DNA of 64,000 bases from Poa pratensis (lineage: Eukaryota; Streptophyta; Magnoliopsida; Poales; Poaceae), in contig CAMZMU010000027.1 of assembly GCA_947311845.1 (NCBI GenBank), positions 30,146,125-30,210,124 of the forward strand. Direction: 5' to 3'. A program made the translations under genes and the position numbers. Below, one piece after another: positions 56,239 to 64,000 of this stretch. Positions within the stretch are counted from its first letter, which is position 1. Each line of letters begins with the position of its first letter. A model generated the notes under the pieces. The model was not told the origin of the DNA. It saw only the letters and a program-made list of their open reading frames with translations, and did no database searches.

Positions 56239-57776
56239 TGATAACCCACAAGTATAGGGGATCGCAACAGTCTTCGAGGGAAGTAAAACCCAAATTTATT
56301 GATTCGACACAAGGGGAGACAAAGAATACTTATAAGCCTTAACAACTGAGTTGTCAATTCAGCTGCACCTGGAAAAGCACTAGTAACAGGGGTGATGTGA
56401 AAGCAGCAGTAATATGAGAGCAATAGTAACAGTAACAGTAACACAGCAGCAGTAGCAGTAACACAGAGGCGATGGCACAAGAAAATAGTTGATACTACTT
56501 CCAATGACATATAGGACCGAGTGAGTATTTGATGATGAAAGATGGACCGGGTTCCCAGCTATCTACACTAGTGGTAACTCTCCAATAACAAGTGTTGGGT
56601 GAACAAATTACAGTTGGGCAATTGATAAAATCATAGCATTAAGATAGAACATCTAGTCTATTAATCATACGTAGGCATGTTTTCCATATATAGTCATACG
56701 TGCTCGCAATGAGAAACTTGCACAACATCTTTTGTCCTACCAGCCCGTTTGCAGCGGGGCCTCAAGGGAATCTACTGGTAATTAAGGCACTCCTTTTAAT
56801 AGAGCACCGGAGCAAAGCATTAGCACTTAGTGAAAACATGTGATCCTCATATCTAAACCATCCCCTCCGGCTATCCCAGTTATTGTCACTCCGGGACCTC
56901 GGGTTCAGGCCATAGACATGTGCAAACAACTTATACATACAATCTAAGCAATAATATATAGAGCTTAAATCTATGATCATGCCACTCGTGCACTAGTGAC
57001 AAGCATTAAACACAACAAGGTTGCAGCAACAATAACTTCACAAACATATTGATAGACTGGTCATAATGTAACAATTCATCGGATCCCAACAAACACAACA
57101 CCGATTACATCAGATGGATCTCAATCATGTAAGGCAGCTCATGAGATCATTGTATTGAAGTACATGGGAGAGAGAGTACCAACTAGCTACAGCTAGAACC
57201 CGTAGTCCATGGGGGAACTACCCACGGAGCATGATGGAGACGGTGGCGTCGATGGAGAAGGCTCCGGGGGTCAATCCCCGTCCCGGCAGGGTGCCGAAAA
57301 AGGAACTTCTGACCCCCGAAACTAGGTTTCGCGATGGCAGCGGCGCTCCGGAAGTCTTTCGGGATATGAGAGATCTCTCTAGGGTTTTCGCGTCGGGGTG
57401 ACTAAATAGGTGAAGGGGCAATGTCGGTGGAGTCCCGAGTGGGCCAAACCATAGGCTGGCGTGGGCCCACTCCCTGCCGCGCGGCCTTGTGGTTTGGAGG
57501 CCGTGGGCCTCCCCCTGGCTTGCCCTTCTGGCTCCGTGTGTCCCTCGAAAAATAGGAGGTTTGGCTTTTGTTTCGTCGAATTCCGAGAATATTGCCCGAA
57601 CAGCTTTTCTGGAACCAAAAACAGCAGAAAACAGGAACTGGCACTGTGGCATCTTGTTAATAGGTTAGTCCCAGAAAATGTATAATAATGATATATAATG
57701 CATATAAAACATGTGACAATGATACATAAAACAAGCATGAAACATCAGAAATTATAGATACGTTGGAGACGTATCA
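56239..57776 (-). repeat. 3' LTR of the complete element
   Basis: Plus-strand ends are TGATAACCC...GACGTATCA. The polypurine tract of the minus strand lies at 57777-57791. Confidence 0.92.
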
Positions 57777-57791
57777 AGCATCCCCAAGCTT

Positions 57792-60700
57792 AGTTCCTAC
57801 TCGTCCTCGAGTAGGTAAACGATAAAAAGAAAATAATTTCTGAAGTGACATGCTACCAACATAATCTTGATCCAATAATAATGTAAGGCATGTGAGCTGA
57901 GATCAAATCATTCAAAGCAAATGTCTATAGTTGATATAAAGATAATAAAGCAAGAGTCAAACAAGCTAAAAGTTTTCATGAACTATTGCTTTAAAGACAT
58001 GAAACCGTACAAGGTTCATTAAAGATGGTTTAAGTATCCAGCGTAGGAGTTCTATCCTTCAATCCAAGCATCAAGCAAATTTTCATAACATAGAAGGATT
58101 CAGTCAAGTAAACATAAACATGAACGTCATGAATCAACTGTTTCGAAGTCTACTCAACCGGTGAGCGCAAGCATTTGGTATTGGCACCAGGATGTTATGG
58201 CAAAGAGAACATTAATGGGGGTTTGGAAGGCCAATGGAAGAAAGTCTCACAAAGCTATAAGTGATCATTAGACAAGAGGAAGTCTTATAATCGAAGCTAT
58301 GTAAGGAGTAGTGATTGCCATGCAACGGATGCACATAGAGCTATATGTGTATGAAAGCTCTCCAATGGAACTAGTGGGGGTGCATCCAACTTGGTTGCTC
58401 ATGAAGACCTAGAGCACTTTTGAGGAAGCTCATCATTGGAATATACAACCCAAGTTCTATAGTGTAAATTCCCCACATAGTTATACTAGTAGAACATGAA
58501 AACTCTCTCACATGGAGTATAGGTGCTAAACATGAGCACAAATGATGACTATGAATACTGCAGGTGCTATAACATGAGCACAAGTGTGGATAAAGGATAG
58601 TAATGTTGCCCCCTTTTTCTTTATTCTTTTTTTTTTTTTTTTTTTTTCTTTTTTTTCTTTTTTTTCTTTTTTGTTTCTCTTTTCGATGGCCAATGGCTCT
58701 TTTCACTTTCAGGGGCAACATTCTAATATGACAACACACTTTTTGGTACATATAACTCATAATGAACAAAACATGATGTATGAAACTGTATGCCTCTGCC
58801 AGTGTAGCAGGATATGCAATGATCTAGCGTAACATGGGTAAACCACACATCAGCTGTATAGAATCATGCAAAGCAATATATAATGATGAATGACAACAAG
58901 TCATGTAATGTAAATGGAAGTTGCATGGCAATATATCTCGGAACAGCTATGGAAATGCTGTGGTAGGTAGGTATGGTGGCTGTTTTGAGGAAGATGTATA
59001 GGCTTATGTGTAGGAGAACAAGAGAAGTCCTCCCACGGGTTGGATGTACTGGCGAAGTATGCACAACTCTCAATGTGAGCAGAAGGCAATGCACAGCACC
59101 GAAGAGGCTAGCAAATTTGGATGGTGGAAGTGCCAAAAACCGTAGCTTAACATTAGTCAAAAAGAACTCACAAGTTTATTGCAAACAACTAGCAGGTTCA
59201 ACATTAAGAGCATGATTAAAATTCACTCCAAGAAGGGCCGTTCACGGCGGCACAAGTACCCCGTTAGATCCCTCGACCTTCAGCACAACTTAGTTATTAC
59301 GATGAACTTTCAGACATGGAAAGCTATCAAGTCCAACTACACCTTCAACAATTTTAGAGTTTGTAGTACGGTACAAGCTTAAAGACAACAATCCACTAAT
59401 GATTTTAACTTAATTAACCAGCAAGCTTTACCATCTAAATACCTCAAAACGTTTGCAAAGAATCAGATTATCAAAGTTCAATGATCTACAAGATTATGCA
59501 AGTTTTTCATTATACCACTACCACATGCAAATTTCTGACCAACACATCAACCAAGCAACTCTCCAAATAAATATAAGTGAAGTAAGAGAGTACTTTCTAT
59601 AAAATAACTAATAGCTCTGAACAAGAGATACATGAAAACCAAGAGCTAGAAGCTAAACAGTGCGAAAATGAATACTCAACAATATAAGTGAAGAATAGGA
59701 GTATTCAAATGAAAAAGCGGAGCGTGTCTCTCTCCCAAACAAGATAGATAGGATCCGACATTGATATGATCAGAGAAAAAAATAACAAACTAAACACAAA
59801 GACGCTCCAAGAACAGCACATATGATGTGACCGAATTAAAATATAGTTTCACTAGAGATGACCTGATAAGTTGATGATGAAGAAGGGGATGCCTTGGGCA
59901 TCCCCAAGCTTAGATGCTTGAGTCTTCTTGAAATATGCTTGGGTGACCCACGGGGGCATCCCCAAGCTTAGGCTCTTCACTCTTCTTGATCACAATATCA
60001 TCCTTCTCTCTTGACCCTTGAAAACTTCTGCCACACCAAACTTCTCATAAACTTCATTAGAGGGGTTAGTACTCAAAAACATTAATCCACTTTGGTTCTG
60101 TAGTGACACATTGCAATACTCAATAAAACATTAGCTACAGCCCTCCACGTCTAGAAAGCCTTACTTAAAGTCCACAAGAGACAATGCAAAAAAACAGAGA
60201 CAGAATCTGTCAAAACAGAACAGCCAGTAAAGACGAATTTTTTCGAGGTACTTCCGTTGCTCAAATCGGAAAAAGTGAAGTTAATGAAAGATGCGTACAT
60301 ATAAAGGATGCGTGATTTTTTTCAGAATTTTTCAATTTTTCTGGAAAAAGCTCAAAACGTGACAGCAAAAATCTGTCCCTGCGCAGAAATCCAAATCTAG
60401 CATCATCTAATCATTAAAGGCTCTTCTTGGCACAACAATTCGAAAAATAAAGATACAAAGGAGTTGTTACAGAAGTAAGCAAGCTCCTTGACTCAAAAAA
60501 AAGAAAAATTACAGAAATAAAACATGGGTTGTCTCCCAAGAGCGCTTTTCTTTAATGCCTTTTAGCTAGGCTTGATAGTTTTAATGATGCTCTCATGAAA
60601 ATAGAAAATGAAGCAAAAGGAGCATCAAGAAGCAAATTCAAAACACATTTAAGTCTAACCCACTTCCTATGCATAGGAAACTTGTACACAAATAAATTCA

Positions 60701-61251
60701 TAAGAACAAAGTGACAAGCATAGGAAGATAAAACAAGAGTAACTTCAAAAGTTTCAGCATATAGAGAGGTGTTTTAGTACCATGAAAATTTCTACAACCA
60801 TATTTTCCTCTCTCATATAATTTTCAGTAGCATCATGAATAAACTCAACAATATAACTATCACACAAAGCATGCTTTTCATGATCTACAAACACATTTTT
60901 ATCAAGCTAAAATAGTGGGATTAAAATTTCGAACCCACATGTAACAATTTTATAACAAGATGATTGATCAATCTCAAATATGGGACTAGATAAAGTCAAG
61001 ACCTCCAATCCCATTTTCATTAGTGGTACAATTAATATTATCAAGTAACATAGGACCATCATCTAGAGCTTTATCATAAACATTTTCTAAGCAAAACTCT
61101 TTAGTACCATGCATTTCGATATCAGCCACAAATAAAGGATTATCATAAGATTTTCAAAATAGCATGGATTATCATAATAACAGTAGCATAATTATTCTCA
61201 CAAGTTTTACTCATAGGAAAAATTTCAAGAGAATCAACAGGAACATAACAT
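57792..61251 (-). other. Non-coding interior of the LARD-like element
   Basis: No frame here looks like a protein. It contains an A-rich/T-rich tract at 58617-58680 and stretches conserved with 1-1116 and 63668-64000. Two CATCCCCAAGCTTAG motifs (about 59900 and 59960) repeat the polypurine-tract context found next to the 3' LTR. Confidence 0.6.
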
Positions 61252-61883
61252 TCATCCTCCTTGGTAAGCATGGAGGGCAATCAAATAATGTAAGAGATAA
61301 GAGTTACTCTCATTAGAAGGTAGGCATGGGTAGCTAATCCATTCTTCCTCCTTTTGTTCATCACTCTCCTCCTCTTTTTCATCTAATGAGCTTTCAGGTT
61401 CAGCAATTTCTTCTTCCACAGGTTCCTGCAAATTGTGAGTGCATTCTTGTGCATGAATGAGTCTCTCTTTATAATCAATGATATAAGGATTATTGCTGTA
61501 ATGTTCTATGCAATAATCAAGGATAGAAGAGACATAATCTTTAAGGTCCTTACAAGCAATACAAGTTTCATAATTTTTAGCCATGAAGATTCTATCTCAG
61601 AGGCTCCCATAAATAAAACAAATTGTTCTACTTCTTCGAACCCAAGATGAATATAGTTATTCCAATGATAGTTCACAATTAAAACTTCTTCACTAAAGCC
61701 ACATTGGAATTTAAGATGTTTAGTATCCTGTTTAGAGCAACAGTTTATATCATGGCGTTTAAGCAAGATTTTAGCAATTGTATTCAACTTTTCTAACACA
61801 GCACTCATGACTTCACCCTTTTTTGATTCTCTATACTTCATATATAATTCTATAAGCTCCATATAGGTTGTGGGTTCTTCCAT
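61252..61883 (-). pseudogene. Orphan ORF of the LARD-like element (one frameshift)
   Basis: Starting at the ATG at 61883 the frame reads MEEPTTYMELIELYMKYRES, then AVLEKLNTIAKILLKRHDIN, FQCGFSEEVLIVNYHW and HLGFEEVEQFVLFMGASEIES. One indel near 61580 moves the frame to AKNYETCIACKDLKDYVSSI, then CIEHYSNNPYIIDYKERL, an acidic stretch (PVEEEIAEPESSLDEKEEES) and a final LIALHAYQGG. The total is about 210 residues. I recognise no domain; gag-like functions cannot be excluded. It is the only plausible coding sequence in the element and lies just after the primer site, where gag would be. The protein-like composition and acidic tail suggest it was once selected. Confidence 0.5.
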
Positions 61884-62115
61884 AACAACAGTTTTTAATT
61901 TTTGGTTTTTCAAATTTTTATGGATTTTCGTTTATAAGAAAAAAAAAACAAACAAAAATAAACTAACAAAAGTAAACTAAGCAAAACACAACTAAACAAA
62001 ATAAACTAAGCACAAATAAACTAGACAAAAGTAAACTAGACAAGACAAAATAAAATAAAAACAGAGAGAGAGGTAGAGTGTACTCCCCAGGTGAACTTAT
62101 GAGTAGAGCTATGCT

Positions 62116-62132
62116 CCCCGGCAACGGCGCCA
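62116..62132 (-). promoter_or_regulatory. Primer-binding site (tRNA-Asp type)
   Basis: Minus strand TGGCGCCGTTGCCGGGG, 11 bases after the LTR end, is complementary to the tRNA-Asp 3' end. The 11-base gap after the LTR is longer than the usual 0-5. Confidence 0.75.
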
Positions 62133-62143
62133 GAAAATAGTCT

Positions 62144-63667
62144 TGATAACCCACAAGTATAGGGGATCGCAACAGTCTTCGAGGGAAGTAAAACCCAAAT
62201 TTATTGATTCGACACAAGGGGACAAAGAATACTTATAAGCCTTAACAACTGAGTTGTCAATTCAGCTGCACCTGGAAAAGCACTAGTAACAGGGTGATGT
62301 GAAAGCAGCAGTAATATGAGAGCAATAGTAACAGTAACACAGCAGCAGTAGCAGTAACACAGAGGCAATGGCACCAGAAAATAGTTGATACTACTTCTAA
62401 TGACATATAGGACCGAGTGAGTATTTGATGATGAAAGATGGACCGGGGTTCCCAGCTATCTACACTAGTGGTAACTCTCCAATAACAAGTGTTGGGTGAA
62501 CAAATTACAGTTGGGCAATTGATAAAATCAGCATTAAGACAGAACATCTAGTCTATTAATCATACGTAGGCATGTTTTCCATATATAGTCATACGTGCTC
62601 GCAATGAGAAACTTGCACAACATCTTTTGTCCTACCAGCCCGTTTGCAGCGGGGCCTCAAGGGAATCTACTGGTAATTAAGGTACTCCTTTTAATAGAGC
62701 ACCGGAGCAAAGCATTAGCACTTAGTGAAAACATGTGATCCTCATATCTAAACCATCCCCTCCGGCTATCCCAGTTATTGTCACTCCGGGACCTCGGGTT
62801 CAGGACATAGACATGTGCAAACAACTTGTAGATACAATCTAAGCAATAATATATAGAGCTTAAATCTAAGATCATGCCACTCGTGCACTAGTGACAAGCA
62901 TTAAACACAACAAGGTTGCAGCAACAATAACTTCACAAACATATTGATAGACTGATCATAATGTAAAATTCATCGGATCCCAACAAACACAACACCGATT
63001 ACATCAGATGGATCTCAATCATGTAAGGCAGCTCATGAGATCATTGTATTGAAGTACATGGGAGAGAGAGTACCAACTAGCTACAGCTAGAACCCGTAGT
63101 CCATGGGGAACTACTCACGGAGCATGATGGAGACGGTGGCGTCGATGGAGAAGGCTCCGGGGGTCAATCCCCGTCCCGGCAGGTGCCAAAACAGGAACTT
63201 CTGACCCCCGAAACTAGGTTTCGCGATGGCAGCGGCGCTCCGGAAGTCTTTCGGGAATATGAGAGATCTTTAGGGTTTTCGCGTCGGGGTGACTAAATAG
63301 ACGAAGGGGCAATGTCGGTGGAGTCCCGAGTGGGCCAAACCATAGGCTGCGCGGGCCCACTCCCTGCCGCGTCGCCTTGTGGTTTGGAAGCCGTGGGCCT
63401 CCCCCTGGCTTGCCCTTCTGGCTCCGTGTGTCCCTCGGAAAAATAGGAGGTTTGGCTTTTGTTTCGTCGAATTCCGAGAATATTGCCCGAACAGCTTTTC
63501 TGGAACAAAAAACAGCAGAAAACAGGAACTGGCACTGTGGCATCTTGTTAATAGGTTAGTCCCAGAAAATGTATAATAATGATATATAATGCATATAAAA
63601 CATGTGACAATGATACATAAAACAAGCATGAAACATCAGAAATTATAGATACGTTTGAGACGTATCA
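62144..63667 (-). repeat. 5' LTR of the complete element
   Basis: It has the same ends as the 3' LTR and is closely similar to it, with scattered substitutions and small indels. Minus-strand transcription would start here. Confidence 0.92.
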
Positions 63668-64000
63668 AGCACTTTTGAGGAAGCTCATCATTGGAATAAA
63701 CAACCCAAGTTCTATAGTGTAAATTCCCCACATAGTTATACTAGTAAAACATGAAAACTCTCTCACATGGAGTATAGGTGCTAAACATGAGCACAAATGA
63801 TGACTATAAATACTGCAGGTGCTGAAACATGAGCACAAGTGTGGATAAAAAATAGTAATATTGCCCCCTTTTTCTTTATTTTTTTATTTTTTTTCCTCTT
63901 TTTTATATATTTTTTTCTTTTTCTGTTTCTCTTTTCGATGGCCTCCATGGCTCTTTTCACTTTTAGGGGCAACACTCTAATAGGACAACACACTTTTTGG
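63668..64000 (-). mobile_element. Continuation of the older LTR element after the nested insertion
   Basis: From the AGCAC duplication onward the sequence matches 58411-58740 of the complete copy (TTTTGAGGAAGCTCATCATTGG and on). It is cut by the window edge. Confidence 0.87.

Larger units (their letters stand above)
56239..63667 (-). mobile_element. Complete non-autonomous LTR retrotransposon (LARD-like, Gypsy-type LTRs), nested in its own family
   Basis: 7.43 kb, minus strand. LTRs of 1538 bp (56239-57776) and 1524 bp (62144-63667) are flanked by AGCAC on both sides (56234-56238, 63668-63672). Read on the minus strand the 5' LTR is followed by a primer site TGGCGCCGTTGCCGGGG (62132-62116), which pairs with the 3' end of tRNA-Asp. 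The 3' LTR is preceded by AAGCTTGGGGATGCT. The 4.4 kb interior has no protease, RT, RNase H or integrase. It has only a short ORF near the 5' end and an A-rich tract. It must depend on another element for movement. Long LTRs without pol fit the LARD class. It belongs to the same family as 1-2666. Confidence 0.9.

Noticed and set aside
58371..58769. Lysine-rich minus-strand open frame
   Set aside because: It is a translation of the A-rich tract in the interior of the LARD-like element and recurs at 1-248 and 63781-63993 with different indels.

Overview
The window looks like nuclear DNA of a grass, almost certainly a Triticeae species (wheat, Aegilops, barley or rye group). The reasons are dense and nested LTR retrotransposons, Stowaway/Harbinger/hAT/CACTA DNA elements, an Au-type SINE, genes with very GC-rich 5' exons, and GT-AG introns that can be followed by eye. 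Exon limits below come from reading splice signals and frame continuity; none is supported by transcript data.

Layout. 1-2666: 3' part of a Gypsy-type, apparently non-autonomous LTR element (with a Stowaway MITE inside). 2667-3120: broken copy of the 5' end of the methyltransferase gene that lies 20.8 kb downstream. 3774-5342: HSP70/BiP-like pseudogene. 5484-6916: PIF/Harbinger-type element carrying a damaged ORF. 6940-7880: CACTA-like remnant. 8167-20899: full-length 12.7 kb Tat-lineage Gypsy element on the minus strand, including a multi-exon gene on the opposite strand to pol. 21649-23351: GC-rich retroposon-like insertion with a 13-bp target duplication.

The genic core is 23.4-52.3 kb. 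It holds a PMT10/11-type Golgi methyltransferase (+, nine exons), a U1 snRNA gene (+) with its own upstream element and TATA box, an ABCC3-like ABC transporter (-, ten exons, damaged), and two same-strand HESO1-like small-RNA/mRNA uridylyltransferase paralogs. The first paralog (36.5-40.1 kb) has lost the exon that carries the catalytic nucleotidyltransferase motif, yet its remaining exons still join in frame. The second (42.7-52.2 kb) has all exons, but its third intron holds a gag-less Copia element, which itself contains a hAT-type element.

52.7-64 kb is retroelement again: a truncated Reina-like chromovirus gag, an unrelated long LTR, and a complete 7.4 kb element of the family seen at 1-2666. 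That element is inserted (TSD AGCAC) into an older copy of its own family and carries only a short orphan ORF.

Most interesting: the in-frame loss of the catalytic exon in one HESO1-like paralog beside an intact copy; the U1 gene tail-to-tail with the ABC transporter; the intron-bearing antisense gene of the Tat element; the Copia element whose gag is replaced by a 75-bp repeat array; and the orphan ORF of the self-nested element.
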